In this document: positions 48,132-58,550 of the stretch, one piece after another
Position numbering within the stretch: position 1 is the first letter of the stretch
How the letters are laid out: the number at the start of each line of letters is the position of its first letter
Assembly: GCF_900115195.1 (NCBI RefSeq)
Contig: NZ_FOVO01000006.1
Coordinates: forward strand, 62,001-126,000
Length of the DNA stretch: 64,000 nt
Direction of reading: 5' to 3'
Source: Xenorhabdus japonica
Lineage (GTDB): Bacteria > Pseudomonadota > Gammaproteobacteria > Enterobacterales > Enterobacteriaceae
Notes under the pieces: model-generated
Told to the model about the DNA's origin: nothing
The model's database searches: none
The model's input: the letters and a program-made list of their open reading frames with translations, nothing else
Position numbers and translations under genes: made by a program

Positions 48132-50030
48132 ATGAAGAATAAACGAACGCCTTTTCGTGATCACTCGGCTGAATCGGCTCTATTCATACGCCGCGCACTT
48201 GTGGCGTTTATAGGCATTATTATTTTAACAGGCATCTTAATTGCCAATCTCTATAATCTCCAGATAACACGCCACGAAGATTACCAGACTCGCTCGAATG
48301 GAAACCGCATTAAGATCGTTTCCATAGCCCCAAGCCGGGGCATCATTTATGACCGCAATGGCACACCACTAGCAACTAACCGAACTATTTATCAGTTAGA
48401 AATTGTGCCACAAAAAGTTGCTGACCTTGATAAGACATTAAATGAACTGCGCTCTATCGTTGGACTTACTGATGAAGACATTGAAACTTTCAAAAAAGAA
48501 CGTCAACGTGCGCGTCGTTTTGCTTCTGTTCCTCTTAAAACTTCACTGAACCCAGTTCAGGTTGCTCGGTTTTCAGTCAATCAATATCGCTTTACAGGGC
48601 TGGAAATCAAAGGTTACCAACGTCGCTATTATCCTTATGGTTCCGCTCTCACCCATGTGATCGGCTACGTTGCCAAAATCAATGACAAGGATGTAGAACG
48701 ACTAGAAAAAGAAGGAATTCTTTCAAACTACAAAGCTACCCATGATATCGGGAAACTGGGCATTGAACGTTATTATGAATCTATCCTACACGGCAAACCG
48801 GGTTATGAAGAGGTCGAAGTCAACAACCGAGGTAAAGTGATCCGCCAACTGCAAGAACAATCACCACAGGCCGGAAAAGATATTTACCTGTCAATCGATT
48901 TAGAACTGCAAACCTATATTGAAAAGATACTGACAACCAGCCGTGCAGGTGTTGTTGTTACCGATCCCCGTACCGGGGAAGTTTTGGCAATGGTATCCAA
49001 CCCAAGTTACGATCCGAATCTATTTGTCGATGGTATTTCGAGTAAGGACTATAAGTTCCTGCTCAACGACCCAAATCGCCCCTTAATTAACCGGGCTACG
49101 CAAGGTGCTTATCCACCTGCATCAACAGTGAAGCCTTTTATTGCCGTTGCAGCTCTCAGCAGTGATGTCATTACAAAGAACACCACGACAAATGATCCTG
49201 GTTGGTGGCAGCTACCAAACTCAGAGAAACGTTACCGTGACTGGAAACGCTGGGGACATGGCAAGCTGAATGTACATAAAGCGATTGTCGAATCAGCGGA
49301 TACTTTTTTCTATCAAGTCGCCTATGAGATGGGCATCGATAAAATGTCCGAATGGATGACAAAATTTGGTTATGGTCAATTTACAGGCATTGATTTAAAA
49401 GAAGAAAATCCGGGCAATATGCCCACCCGTGAATGGAAGTCAAAACGCTATAAAAAACCATGGTATCAAGGTGATACGATCTCCATTGGTATCGGTCAAG
49501 GATACTGGACTGCAACTCCGATGCAGATGGCAAAAGCCCTAATGATCCTGATCAATGATGGCGAGGTGAAAACACCCCATTTCTTGCTGAATACTCGCGT
49601 AAATGGCGAAATGCAACCTTACCATCCCCCAGTAATTGAACCTATCGGAGATATTCACTCTGGGTATTGGGAAATTGCTAAAGATGGCATGTATGGGGTT
49701 GCCAATGCCCCAAATGGTACAGCTCGCAGATCCTTTGCCGGTACACCTTATAAAGCAGCCGCTAAATCCGGTACTGCTCAGGTTTTCAGTTATGAAACCT
49801 ATAATGCAAGCAAACTTGCTGAGCACTTACGTGACCATAAGCTGATGATTGCCTTTGCACCTTATGACAACCCGACAGTTGCCATTTCCATTATTCTTGA
49901 AAATGGTGGTTCTGGGCCGCCTGTCGGTACTATCGTTCGTCAAATTTTGGATCATATTTTACTCAGGGATAACAAAAAAATCTCTCCTGCTGCAACAGGA
50001 GTAAACACGATCAGGACACCAGCTAATTGA
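48132..50030 (+). CDS. mrdA: penicillin-binding protein 2 (elongasome transpeptidase)
   Basis: A ~632-residue class B PBP that builds the lateral cell wall with RodA. A single N-terminal membrane segment (~18-40) is followed by the pedestal domain and the transpeptidase with active-site PASTVKPF (SxxK), SADTFFYQ (SxN-like) and the KSGTAQVF (KTG-like) box. I chose ATG 48132 ([14 protein letters not shown]) because it aligns with E. coli; an in-frame GTG at 48114 is the alternative. rodA follows directly. Confidence 0.95.
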   Translation: MKNKRTPFRDHSAESALFIRRALVAFIGIIILTGILIANLYNLQITRHEDYQTRSNGNRIKIVSIAPSRGIIYDRNGTPLATNRTIYQLEIVPQKVADLDKTLNELRSIVGLTDEDIETFKKERQRARRFASVPLKTSLNPVQVARFSVNQYRFTGLEIKGYQRRYYPYGSALTHVIGYVAKINDKDVERLEKEGILSNYKATHDIGKLGIERYYESILHGKPGYEEVEVNNRGKVIRQLQEQSPQAGKDIYLSIDLELQTYIEKILTTSRAGVVVTDPRTGEVLAMVSNPSYDPNLFVDGISSKDYKFLLNDPNRPLINRATQGAYPPASTVKPFIAVAALSSDVITKNTTTNDPGWWQLPNSEKRYRDWKRWGHGKLNVHKAIVESADTFFYQVAYEMGIDKMSEWMTKFGYGQFTGIDLKEENPGNMPTREWKSKRYKKPWYQGDTISIGIGQGYWTATPMQMAKALMILINDGEVKTPHFLLNTRVNGEMQPYHPPVIEPIGDIHSGYWEIAKDGMYGVANAPNGTARRSFAGTPYKAAAKSGTAQVFSYETYNASKLAEHLRDHKLMIAFAPYDNPTVAISIILENGGSGPPVGTIVRQILDHILLRDNKKISPAATGVNTIRTPAN

Positions 50031-50038
50031 ATAAAGCC

Positions 50039-51151
50039 ATGACAGACTCACAAAATAAGGTTCCTTTCTGGGCCAGACTACATATAGATATTCCATTACT
50101 ACTGTGCGTTCTGGCATTACTGGCTTACAGTCTTTTCATTATGTGGAGTGCCAGTGGCCAAGATATTGATATGATGGAACGTAAAATCGGACAGGTCATC
50201 ATAGGCCTCATAGTGATGTTAGTTTTGGCTCAAATTCCTCCACGCATATACGAAAACTGGGCACCTTATCTCTATATTGGCTGTGTCATCCTGCTAATCC
50301 TCGTTGATGTTTTTGGGCAGATTAGTAAAGGCGCGCAACGCTGGCTGGATCTGGGTATTGTTCGCTTCCAGCCATCAGAAATTGCCAAAATCGCCGTTCC
50401 CTTAATGGTGGCTCGTTTTATGAATCGAGACCTCTGCCCACCTTCACTGAAAAATACGGGTATTGCGCTGGTTTTGATCTTTGTCCCTACTCTATTGGTA
50501 GCAGCACAACCCGATTTAGGAACATCTATTCTGGTTGCTGCTTCTGGGTTATTCATCCTGTTTTTGGCAGGAATGAATTGGAAGTTAATTGGCATTGCCG
50601 TTTTACTGCTTGCCTGTTTCATTCCTATATTGTGGTTCTTCCTGATGCATGACTACCAACGCGCCCGCGTTATGATGCTATTAGATCCAGAAAGTGATCC
50701 ATTGGGTAAAGGCTACCATATCATTCAATCCAAAATTGCTATTGGCTCAGGTGGGATATCTGGAAAAGGCTGGCTACAAGGCACTCAGTCACAGTTGGAA
50801 TTCCTGCCGGAGCGACATACTGACTTTATTTTTGCTGTTCTGTCTGAAGAGTTAGGGATGATAGGTGTTCTAGTATTGCTAGGACTCTACTTACTGATCA
50901 TTATGCGTGGTTTGTTTATTGCAGCCAAAGCGCAAAATACCTTTGGCCGAGTAATAGTCGGAGGGCTGATACTGATTTTGTTTGTTTATGTCTTTGTCAA
51001 TATCGGCATGGTAAGCGGTATCCTACCAGTAGTCGGCGTTCCCCTGCCGTTGATTAGTTATGGGGGCTCAGCACTAATTGTCTTAATGGCGGGGTTCGGC
51101 ATTATTATGTCGATACATACGCATCGTAAATTATTGTCCAAAAGTTTATGA
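50039..51151 (+). CDS. rodA: RodA, SEDS peptidoglycan glycosyltransferase
   Basis: A 370-residue, ten-helix inner-membrane enzyme that polymerises glycan strands with PBP2. Family hallmarks: [11 protein letters not shown]-like [51 protein letters not shown] and [13 protein letters not shown] 50039 gives the exact E. coli length; a TTG at 50027 overlapping the mrdA stop is in frame. Confidence 0.95.
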   Translation: MTDSQNKVPFWARLHIDIPLLLCVLALLAYSLFIMWSASGQDIDMMERKIGQVIIGLIVMLVLAQIPPRIYENWAPYLYIGCVILLILVDVFGQISKGAQRWLDLGIVRFQPSEIAKIAVPLMVARFMNRDLCPPSLKNTGIALVLIFVPTLLVAAQPDLGTSILVAASGLFILFLAGMNWKLIGIAVLLLACFIPILWFFLMHDYQRARVMMLLDPESDPLGKGYHIIQSKIAIGSGGISGKGWLQGTQSQLEFLPERHTDFIFAVLSEELGMIGVLVLLGLYLLIIMRGLFIAAKAQNTFGRVIVGGLILILFVYVFVNIGMVSGILPVVGVPLPLISYGGSALIVLMAGFGIIMSIHTHRKLLSKSL

Positions 51152-51163
51152 GGAAGAAGTTTC

Positions 51164-52087
51164 ATGCGTCAACAGTGGCTTATACTTAGTATCGTAGCAG
51201 TACTGATTTCAGGCTGTACCACAACAGGCAATAATCAGACATCTTCTCTTCCCCCAATTCCAACTCGTGATGTTTTGGGTGCAGAACCTCAATATGAACC
51301 TTATCATCCAAGCGCCAATCAAAATTATCAACGGGATGGGCAAACATATCACATCGTACAAGACCCTGCTCACTTTACTCAAACAGGTTATGCCAGTTGG
51401 TTCAGTGAAGAGTCCAATGGAAAACTGACTGCAATTGGTGAACAAGCCAGTCCATATGCTTTAACCGCCGCACACCCGACGTTACCTATTCCAAGTTATG
51501 TTCGTGTCACCAATTTAAGCAACGGACGTATGATGGTTGTCAGAATCAACGATCGAGGTCCTTACAATGAGCCAGGGAAAATCATTGAATTATCTCGTGC
51601 AACAGCAGAACGACTCAATTTGATGCCACAAAGCAAAGTGAAATTGGATGGTATTCTGATTTCATCTGATGGTTCATTATCTGGTTTAGGAACGGTTGGC
51701 TCAACGATCGTTAAACAGAGCTTTGCTTTACCTGACAGACCCGATATTGGTTCACAATCATCACTCCTTCCTTCCACGGCTGAACAAAACCTTTCTGGAA
51801 ATACAACAGGCCAATCTGTTACGTTACCTCCTGCGACTACATCACCTGCTCCTGAATCGACAAATGGTTATATGGTACAAGTAGGAGCCGTCAGCGTTGA
51901 ACAAAAAGCCAAAGAGTGGCAACAGTCATTGAGCCAGCGTTTTAACGTACAAGGGCGTATTATCCAATTTGGTAACGTCTATCGCGTCCAATTAGGGCCA
52001 TTCGATAGCCGCCAGCAAGCTACGGAACTCCAAAAAAAACTAACGGATCAGATGCACCAATCTTTTATTGTTGCCCCTGATTCATGA
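51164..52087 (+). CDS. rlpA: RlpA, septal-ring lytic transglycosylase lipoprotein
   Basis: A 307-residue lipoprotein: signal and lipobox LISGC (lipidated Cys18), a double-psi beta-barrel domain (~65-170; GYASWFSEES, VRINDRGPY), a Ser/Thr/Pro-rich linker, and a C-terminal SPOR domain (~232-305; YMVQVGAVSVEQKA, VQLGPFDSRQQA) that binds denuded glycan at the septum. Shorter than E. coli RlpA (362), mainly in the linker. Confidence 0.94.
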   Translation: MRQQWLILSIVAVLISGCTTTGNNQTSSLPPIPTRDVLGAEPQYEPYHPSANQNYQRDGQTYHIVQDPAHFTQTGYASWFSEESNGKLTAIGEQASPYALTAAHPTLPIPSYVRVTNLSNGRMMVVRINDRGPYNEPGKIIELSRATAERLNLMPQSKVKLDGILISSDGSLSGLGTVGSTIVKQSFALPDRPDIGSQSSLLPSTAEQNLSGNTTGQSVTLPPATTSPAPESTNGYMVQVGAVSVEQKAKEWQQSLSQRFNVQGRIIQFGNVYRVQLGPFDSRQQATELQKKLTDQMHQSFIVAPDS

Positions 52088-52112
52088 AACTCCATCATGA
52101 TAAATAGCACCA

Positions 52113-52155
52113 TTGCCTGCTGATATTGACATATTTCATGACTGTCAGCAGGCAA
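52113..52155. other. hairpin after rlpA
   Basis: TTGCCTGCTGA and TCAGCAGGCAA are perfect 11-base arms with a 21-base spacer. There is no T run. It may end or stabilise the mrdA-rodA-rlpA message. Confidence 0.5.
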
Positions 52156-52310
52156 ATAGAATTTGTTGCGAACATTTGCTGTGAACAGAAACCGGGTAAA
52201 AAAGTGTAAACCTTCACCCCATTCAATTTTGTTTAATGTCAGCTTTTTTTGCATTTGTTATTATGTCATTTATTATCAATCCCTCTCTCACGGATGTTAT
52301 CTAATCAATC

Positions 52311-53594
52311 ATGAAATACATAGTTACTAAATACGTAGTTACTAAATACGTAGTTACTAAATACGTAGTTACTAAATACGTAGTTACTAAATACATAGTT
52401 ACTTCCCGTTTTATTAAAAGTGCCACTTTAGGCCTTGCTCTGACCGCCAGCGTTTCCACATTCGCCAACGCTGGTGATAATTTCAAAACCATGATCCCTG
52501 GTGTACCAGAACTGGATTCAGAAGCCTATATTCTGATTGATTACAACTCAGGAAAAATATTGGCTGAAAAGAATGCAGATATCCGCCGCGATCCCGCAAG
52601 TCTAACCAAAATGATGACCAGCTACGTCATTGGTCAAGCCATTAAATCCGGGAAAATCGGCCAGAATGACATTGTTACTGTAGGTAAAGATGCTTGGGCT
52701 ACGGGTAATCCGGTGTTTAAAGGTTCATCGTTAATGTTTTTAAAACCCGGTGACCAAGTTTCTGTTTCCATGCTCTCTCGTGGTATCAACTTGCAATCTG
52801 GCAACGATGCCTGTGTCGCCATGGCAGACTATGTGGCAGGTAGCCAGGATGCATTCGTCAGCTTGATGAATAAATATGTGCAAAGCTTGGGGCTGCAAAA
52901 TACACATTTTCAAACTGTTCATGGCCTTGATGCCCACGGCCAATACAGCTCTGCCCATGATATGGCATTGATTGGTCAGGCGCTAATCCGCGATGTGCCG
53001 GATGAATATTCTATCTACAAAGAAAAAGATTTTACTTACAACAATATTCGCCAGCCTAATCGTAATGGCTTGCTATGGGATAAGAGCCTGAATGTTGACG
53101 GTATTAAAACAGGCCACACTAGCGGCGCGGGATACAACCTTGTTGCTTCAGCTACCGAAGGCAATATGCGCCTGGTTTCTGCTGTCATGGGCAGCTCAAC
53201 TTTCAAGGGTCGTGAAACCGACAGCAAAAAATTACTGACGTGGGGCTTCCGTTTCTTCGAAACTGTCTCACCATTGCAAGTCGGCAAAGAATTTGCATCA
53301 GAACCGATTTGGTTTGGTGATACCGATAAAGTTCAGCTGGGCGTTGACAAAGATGTTTACCTAACGATTCCCCGTGGTCGTCTGAAAGATCTGAAAGCCA
53401 GCTATGTATTGAACAATACCGAATTGCATGCTCCACTCACTAAAAACCAAGTTGTTGGAACTATCAACTTCCAGCTTGATGGTAAAACCATTGAACAACG
53501 TCCATTGGTCGTCATGAACGAAGTAAAAGAAGGTGGCTTCTTCAGCCGCATGATCGATTATATCCGACTGATGTTCCATCACTGGTTCGGTTGA
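52311..53594 (+). CDS. dacA: DacA, D-alanyl-D-alanine carboxypeptidase PBP5
   Basis: A 427-residue carboxypeptidase that trims pentapeptides in the periplasm. The active-site SxxK is in [11 protein letters not shown], the SxN in [10 protein letters not shown], and the KTG in [11 protein letters not shown]; a C-terminal amphipathic anchor ([15 protein letters not shown]) follows. The mature part is close to E. coli PBP5. The first 31 residues are unusual: six KY[VI]VT repeats encoded by 15-bp tandem repeats extend the positively charged n-region before the hydrophobic core ([17 protein letters not shown]). Confidence 0.95.
   Translation: MKYIVTKYVVTKYVVTKYVVTKYVVTKYIVTSRFIKSATLGLALTASVSTFANAGDNFKTMIPGVPELDSEAYILIDYNSGKILAEKNADIRRDPASLTKMMTSYVIGQAIKSGKIGQNDIVTVGKDAWATGNPVFKGSSLMFLKPGDQVSVSMLSRGINLQSGNDACVAMADYVAGSQDAFVSLMNKYVQSLGLQNTHFQTVHGLDAHGQYSSAHDMALIGQALIRDVPDEYSIYKEKDFTYNNIRQPNRNGLLWDKSLNVDGIKTGHTSGAGYNLVASATEGNMRLVSAVMGSSTFKGRETDSKKLLTWGFRFFETVSPLQVGKEFASEPIWFGDTDKVQLGVDKDVYLTIPRGRLKDLKASYVLNNTELHAPLTKNQVVGTINFQLDGKTIEQRPLVVMNEVKEGGFFSRMIDYIRLMFHHWFG
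52314..52403 (+). repeat. six 15-bp tandem repeats at the start of dacA
   Basis: Six units of AAATAC[GA]TAGTTACT follow the ATG directly; the four inner ones are identical and the outer two carry A for G. Each adds K-Y-[VI]-V-T to the signal peptide n-region. The unit length preserves the frame, so copy number can change without loss of function. Confidence 0.95.
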
Positions 53595-53721
53595 ACCCTT
53601 GGAAGCTAAGTTCTCTTGAAAACCAGGTATTGAGCCTTATATTAATTTAAATATTGTTAGAAAATTATCACGCCACGGCAAATCAATCATATGCTGTAGC
53701 AATTATATTTTAGGAGCGCCC

Positions 53722-53985
53722 ATGAAAACCAAATTAAATGAACTGCTTGAGTTCCCTTGCTCATTCACCTACAAAGTGATGGGGTTAGCTCAACCTGAAC
53801 TAGTGGATCAAGTTATTGAAGTAGTTCAACACCATGCCCCGGGCGATTACTCTCCTGCCGTTAAACCAAGCAGCAAAGGCAATTACCACTCTGTTTCCAT
53901 TACCATCAATGCGACGCATATTGAACAAGTTGAAACTTTGTATGAGGAATTGGGAGCACTGGAATTGGTACGCGTTGTACTATAA
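53722..53985 (+). CDS. ybeD: YbeD, DUF493 family protein
   Basis: An 87-residue cytoplasmic protein ([32 protein letters not shown]), ferredoxin-like fold by family. Function not established. The position after dacA and ahead of lipB is conserved. TTAGGAG precedes the start. Confidence 0.93.
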   Translation: MKTKLNELLEFPCSFTYKVMGLAQPELVDQVIEVVQHHAPGDYSPAVKPSSKGNYHSVSITINATHIEQVETLYEELGALELVRVVL

Positions 53986-54061
53986 TGCGTTAACCGTTAT
54001 CGATAGCTCCAGAGTTATGCAACTGGGCTGATGTATTGCTGTCGGTTAAACAGACAACAAT

Positions 54062-54130
54062 ACATATACTCAATGGATTTCAAGATGCGTCGCGGCGGCA
54101 AGGGAGTGAATCCCCAGAGCATAGAAACTC
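54062..54130 (+). repeat. dispersed intergenic repeat, copy 2
   Basis: ACTCAATGGATTTCAAGATG, then CGGCGGCAAGGGAG and GAATCCCCAGAGCATAG. It is the best-preserved copy; the copy at 23484-23545 lies in the opposite orientation. It ends abruptly after the GAATCCCC block, so it may be half of a longer palindromic element. Confidence 0.7.
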
Positions 54131-54270
54131 TATTTTCATAATTCTTAAGGTAATTACTGTGCCACTCTTTCCCCTCTTTTATCTGTAGTGAAGGATTATT
54201 TTTCTGGGGATAATAGCTTTATACGTTGCTCCGGTGTGTATCACACTCTATACCAAAAGGCTTTGTGAGG

Positions 54271-54302
54271 GTGCTCAAAAGCGCCAAAATGCTTTTGAGC
54301 AC
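54271..54302. terminator. hairpin overlapping the trkH-like stop codon
   Basis: GTGCTCAAAAGC, eight bases, GCTTTTGAGCAC: perfect 12-base arms that include the last codons of the minus-strand gene. No clear T run follows in either direction, so terminator function is likely but unproven. Confidence 0.5.
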
Positions 54303-55735
54303 AAAATAAGTATTGGGTAAATTTCCAATCGTCCCATTAACATGGCAGCACACATCATCCATTTTGCTATAGGCTTAAGATCACCAAAACCTTGTGCTGT
54401 ATCACCGTATCCTATCCCCATGTTATTAATACAAGCCGCAACAGTGGCAAATGAAGTCACCAAATTATATCCCAGCAGGTTCAGTGCCCAGATGAAGAAA
54501 CAGCTGAAAAAGACATAGAGGAAGAAGAACCCCCAGACAGAACGCAACACTCTTTCCTGAACTACAGATTTACCAATTTTAATCGTTGAAATAACATTTG
54601 GATGGATGAGCTGGTTAATTTCACTAGCGCTTTGTTTTGCCAATATCATGAAACGAAGAGCTTTAATACCTCCACAAGTTGATCCCACGCACCCCCCAAA
54701 AAAGCTCACTGCCAACAACAGCAACATTGTATGGTGAGGCCATTGTTCATAATCAGCAACCGCCAGACCATTATCAGTCATCATGGAACTGCTCATGAAA
54801 AAACTATGAACAAACGCATCTTTTATGCCATACATGCCCGAACGGTATAATTCTAACCAAATAATGCCAATTACCACCGCCAGTACCAGTAAGAAAAATC
54901 GCAGTTCAGCATTTTTGAGTAATGGTTTTAAGCTCCAACGCGTTAGTGCAACAAAATAGAGTGTAAAGTTGATTGCCGATAATATCGAAAAAATTCCGCC
55001 CACCATTTCAATAGCAGAGCTATTGTAGTAACCAAGACTTTCATTGTGGGTAGAAAATCCCCCTAAAGCAACTGTTGAGATCCCATGACAAATAGCATCA
55101 AACCACGACATTCCCGCGATCCAGAAACTGATTGAACACAGAGCTCCCAACAACAAATAGATTACCCACAGGCTTTTCGCGCTGTCCGCAAGACGTGGAG
55201 TCAATCGTTCTTCTTTGAAGGGACCGGGCATTTCAGATTGATAAAGTTTAGCTCCACCAACTCCCAGTAAAGGCAAGATAGCAACTGCAAGGACGACTAC
55301 ACCCAATCCGCCAATAAAATTGAGCTGAGCACGATAATAGAGCACGGATTTAGGCAAGTCTGCAACATTATTCAGTGCTGTGGCACCTGTGGTAGTGATA
55401 CCTGAAACCCCTTCAAACATCGCATCTACCAAATTGATGTTTAAATTTTTATCAAGTATAAAAGGCAAGGCACTAAGTAACGAGAACAACAGCCAGAATA
55501 ATACAATGATCAGAAATCCATCCTGCGTACTGGGCTGGGCTTTAGATTTACGAGTAAGGTACCAACCAATGCCTCCTGTAACCAATCCGATGATAAATGT
55601 ATCAAAAAAAGCAAAAACATTTTTTTCTTTATAAAACAAAGCCACAAAAATGGGCAACAACATTGAGAGACTGTACAGGAGCACCAGAAAACTACAAAGA
55701 TGCCCAACAATCAGGAATTGGTTTTTTTTGACCAT
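54275..55735 (-). CDS. TrkH-family potassium uptake protein
   Basis: A 486-residue membrane protein similar in length and layout to TrkH, the channel subunit of the Trk K+ system. The four pore loops are visible: TTTGATAL, ALGGFSTH, MTDNGLAV and NNMGIGYG; GSTCGGIKALRF and LPLLGVGGAKLYQSEMPGP are further signatures. Each loop keeps its filter glycine, but loops 3 and 4 differ from E. coli TrkH (TTAGFTT and NNLGPGLG). It interrupts the ybeD-lipB neighbourhood and reads opposite to it, so it was probably inserted; the usual trkH lies elsewhere in enterobacteria. A TrkA-type partner is not in the window. Confidence 0.85.
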   Translation of the reverse strand: MVKKNQFLIVGHLCSFLVLLYSLSMLLPIFVALFYKEKNVFAFFDTFIIGLVTGGIGWYLTRKSKAQPSTQDGFLIIVLFWLLFSLLSALPFILDKNLNINLVDAMFEGVSGITTTGATALNNVADLPKSVLYYRAQLNFIGGLGVVVLAVAILPLLGVGGAKLYQSEMPGPFKEERLTPRLADSAKSLWVIYLLLGALCSISFWIAGMSWFDAICHGISTVALGGFSTHNESLGYYNSSAIEMVGGIFSILSAINFTLYFVALTRWSLKPLLKNAELRFFLLVLAVVIGIIWLELYRSGMYGIKDAFVHSFFMSSSMMTDNGLAVADYEQWPHHTMLLLLAVSFFGGCVGSTCGGIKALRFMILAKQSASEINQLIHPNVISTIKIGKSVVQERVLRSVWGFFFLYVFFSCFFIWALNLLGYNLVTSFATVAACINNMGIGYGDTAQGFGDLKPIAKWMMCAAMLMGRLEIYPILILCSKAFWRF

Positions 55736-55916
55736 CTGTTAGCTCAAACAGAGATTAAAGGAAATATTATCGAAATATATAACTATGATAACATAAAATA
55801 AAAATATATTCGTCTAATGAACAATATTATTATATTAAGGCATTCTCAAACTGGTGGGAATCATCTTACAGCGTTATACTGGCGGGCACTTTTTGTTAAC
55901 AAATGATGAAATTCCA

Positions 55917-56552
55917 TTGCAACATAACACCGTTATTTTACGCCAGTTAGGTATTCAGCCTTACAAACCGGTTTCTGATGCCATGCACCAGTTTACCGAA
56001 CAGCGTACTGCGGAAACACCTGATGAAATCTGGCTTGTTCAACATAAAAAAGTGTTTACGCAAGGTCAGGCCGGTAAAGCCGAGCATGTACTTGCGACCG
56101 GTGATATTCCTGTCGTTCAGTCAGATAGGGGAGGGCAAGTCACCTATCATGGCCCCGGACAACAGATCATGTATGTTTTGATTGACTTGAAACGGTCAAA
56201 AATTGGGGTTCGTCAATTAGTAACTGCAATCGAAAATACCGTGATCGAAACTCTGGCACATTTTGGCGTGGAAGCGTATGCCCGTCCAGATGCCCCCGGA
56301 GTTTATGTCACAGGTAACAAAATATGTTCCCTTGGACTGCGTATCCGAAAAGGATGCTCTTTCCATGGTCTGGCACTGAACATTGCAATGGACTTACGGC
56401 CATTTTTGCGCATAAACCCTTGTGGTTATGCAGGAATGCAAATGATCCAACTCAGTGACCTCGTCACCGGAGTGACCATTGAAGCTGTACAACCCGTTCT
56501 GGTGGAGAAATTCTGTCAGATCTTGGGATTCCAACTACTCAATGAAAGATGA
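55917..56552 (+). CDS. lipB: LipB, octanoyltransferase
   Basis: Transfers octanoate from ACP to lipoyl domains. Motifs [28 protein letters not shown] (catalytic Lys) and RINPCGYAG (catalytic Cys) are intact. I start at TTG 55917 ([16 protein letters not shown]), which aligns exactly with the E. coli protein start and gives 211 residues; an upstream in-frame GTG at 55854 would give 232. The ribosome binding site is weak for either. Confidence 0.93.
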   Translation: MQHNTVILRQLGIQPYKPVSDAMHQFTEQRTAETPDEIWLVQHKKVFTQGQAGKAEHVLATGDIPVVQSDRGGQVTYHGPGQQIMYVLIDLKRSKIGVRQLVTAIENTVIETLAHFGVEAYARPDAPGVYVTGNKICSLGLRIRKGCSFHGLALNIAMDLRPFLRINPCGYAGMQMIQLSDLVTGVTIEAVQPVLVEKFCQILGFQLLNER

Positions 56553-56670
56553 TATAATTTTTTAACATTTTTCAAAAAAATTTGAATTGATTTATTTGCC
56601 TTGATATTTTTCTTATAACCATCAGGCAGTAAGTCAAAATCTGAATAATATAACTGGAACCAGCACGATT

Positions 56671-57636
56671 ATGAGTAAACCAATTCAGATGGAACGTGGT
56701 GTCAAATACCGTGACGCAGATAAGATAGCTTTGATCCCTGTGAAGACAGTCGCCACAGAACGTGAAGCACTCTTGCGTAAACCTGAGTGGATGAAAATCA
56801 AACTTCCTGCGGATTCCAGCCGCATTCAGGGTATCAAGGCTGCAATGCGCAAAAATGGATTGCATTCTGTCTGTGAAGAAGCCTCCTGCCCTAACCTTGC
56901 TGAATGTTTTAACCACGGAACAGCCACTTTTATGATCCTTGGCGCCATTTGTACCCGTCGCTGCCCATTCTGTGACGTAGCTCATGGCCGCCCGAATGCA
57001 CCTGATGCGAATGAGCCTACCAAGCTCGCGCAAACTATCCAGGATATGGGGCTGCGTTATGTCGTTATTACATCTGTTGACCGTGACGACTTGCGTGATG
57101 GAGGTGCCCAGCATTTTGCTGACTGTATCACCGCTATTCGTGAAAAAAATCCATCAATTAGGATCGAAACTTTGGTGCCGGATTTCCGCGGTCGCATGGA
57201 TCATGCACTGGAAATTCTAACCGCCGCTCCTCCCGATGTGTTCAATCACAATTTGGAAAACGTGCCACGAATTTATCGCCAAGTTCGTCCGGGAGCAAAC
57301 TACAATTGGTCATTGAAACTACTGGAAAAATTCAAAGAAGCGCATCCAGATATCCCGACTAAATCGGGCTTAATGGTAGGATTGGGCGAAACTAACGAAG
57401 AAATTATAGAGGTCATGCGAGATTTGCGTAGTCATGGTGTCACTATGCTGACTTTGGGGCAATATTTACAACCAAGCCGCCATCATCTGCCAGTTCAGCG
57501 TTATGTCAGCCCTGCTGAATTTGAAGAAATGAAAGAAGCCGCATTAGAAATGGGCTTTACTCATGCTGCATGTGGCCCGTTTGTTCGCTCTTCTTACCAT
57601 GCTGACTTGCAGGCTAAGGGCATGGAAGTCAAATAA
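56671..57636 (+). CDS. lipA: LipA, lipoyl synthase
   Basis: A 321-residue radical-SAM enzyme, the same length as in E. coli, that inserts two sulfurs into octanoyl groups. The radical SAM triad is CTRRCPFC; the auxiliary cluster cysteines are in [12 protein letters not shown]; the C-terminal SSYHAD serine is present. Its pathway partner lipB lies just upstream. Confidence 0.97.
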   Translation: MSKPIQMERGVKYRDADKIALIPVKTVATEREALLRKPEWMKIKLPADSSRIQGIKAAMRKNGLHSVCEEASCPNLAECFNHGTATFMILGAICTRRCPFCDVAHGRPNAPDANEPTKLAQTIQDMGLRYVVITSVDRDDLRDGGAQHFADCITAIREKNPSIRIETLVPDFRGRMDHALEILTAAPPDVFNHNLENVPRIYRQVRPGANYNWSLKLLEKFKEAHPDIPTKSGLMVGLGETNEEIIEVMRDLRSHGVTMLTLGQYLQPSRHHLPVQRYVSPAEFEEMKEAALEMGFTHAACGPFVRSSYHADLQAKGMEVK

Positions 57637-57651
57637 TCCGTTGCCACCATC

Positions 57652-58026
57652 ATGATAAATATTGTGTTTGCTGTATTTATCGGTGGTGGCTTGGGTAGCG
57701 TGTTACGCTGGCTCATCAGCCTCCGCCTGAACACCCCCTCCTCCTCAATTGCCGTTGGTACGCTGACGGCTAATTGTATTGGTGCGTTTATCATTGGATT
57801 GGGTTTGGCCTATTTTAACAAAGCCACACATCTCGATCCGGTTTGGAAACTGATGCTAACTACAGGTTTTTGTGGTGGGCTAACAACCTTTTCCACCTTT
57901 TCTGCTGAAGTAGTTTATCTATTGCAGGCAGGAAAAATGGGTTGGGCACTGTTGAGTATTTTGATGAATATAATTGGTTCATTGTTGATGACAACATTTG
58001 CTTTTGCGGTGATGAACAAACTTTGA
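57652..58026 (+). CDS. crcB: CrcB/Fluc fluoride channel
   Basis: A 124-residue, four-helix fluoride exporter that works as a dual-topology dimer. Motifs [27 protein letters not shown] and [17 protein letters not shown] (fluoride path) are clear. It starts 15 bases after lipA and is probably co-transcribed with it. I did not find a fluoride riboswitch; the gap is too short for one. Confidence 0.95.
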   Translation: MINIVFAVFIGGGLGSVLRWLISLRLNTPSSSIAVGTLTANCIGAFIIGLGLAYFNKATHLDPVWKLMLTTGFCGGLTTFSTFSAEVVYLLQAGKMGWALLSILMNIIGSLLMTTFAFAVMNKL

Positions 58027-58104
58027 TAATGCAGAGCAAGACAAATCTACTGTGGTCAAAATATTACTTGTCTAAAAACTGAAATTTCTAAAATCTAATA
58101 AAAT

Positions 58105-58132
58105 AAAAAAACCCGTTATCAAAACGGGTTTT
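58105..58132. terminator. terminator between crcB and cspE
   Basis: AAAAAACCCGTT, loop, AACGGGTTTT. Read on the minus strand the stem is followed by a T run, so it ends cspE; it may also stop lipA-crcB transcription. Confidence 0.85.
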
Positions 58133-58151
58133 CAGAATATGGGATTCGAAA

Positions 58152-58361
58152 TTAGATTGCGACAACGTTCGCAGCAGATGGGCCTTTCTCGCCCTCAGCA
58201 ATATCAAACTCTACTTGTTGGCCTTCGGCCAGAGTTTTGAATCCGTTAGACTGAATGGCGGAAAAGTGCACAAAAACATCTTTGCTACCATCCTGTGGAG
58301 TGATAAAACCGAATCCTTTAGATTCATTAAACCACTTAACGTTACCTTTAACTTTTGACAT
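58152..58361 (-). CDS. cspE: cold-shock protein CspE
   Basis: A 69-residue single-stranded nucleic-acid-binding protein with RNP1 KGFGFITP and RNP2 VFVHFSAI. It matches E. coli CspE in length and sequence ([19 protein letters not shown]). An in-frame TTG precedes the ATG, but ATG 58361, with AAGGTAAG upstream, is the start. CspE acts as an RNA chaperone and antiterminator. Confidence 0.95.
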   Translation of the reverse strand: MSKVKGNVKWFNESKGFGFITPQDGSKDVFVHFSAIQSNGFKTLAEGQQVEFDIAEGEKGPSAANVVAI

Positions 58362-58550
58362 CAAAACTTACCTTCAATAAAAAAGACACAAACTTAGCGT
58401 CACGTACAGTACACCAAATAATATAGTCCACTGTCTGTAACATAGATCACGAAATATATAACAGAATGTAAAAAAACGTACTTTTCGTTTAGTTACATGG
58501 ATTGATTTTATACGCTAATGGTGATTTCACAAATAAATTAGCGTTTTATT

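Noticed and set aside
52301-52492. Minus-strand frame with VTTYL repeats opposite the start of dacA
   Set aside because: It mirrors the 15-bp tandem repeats; dacA on the plus strand is certain from homology.
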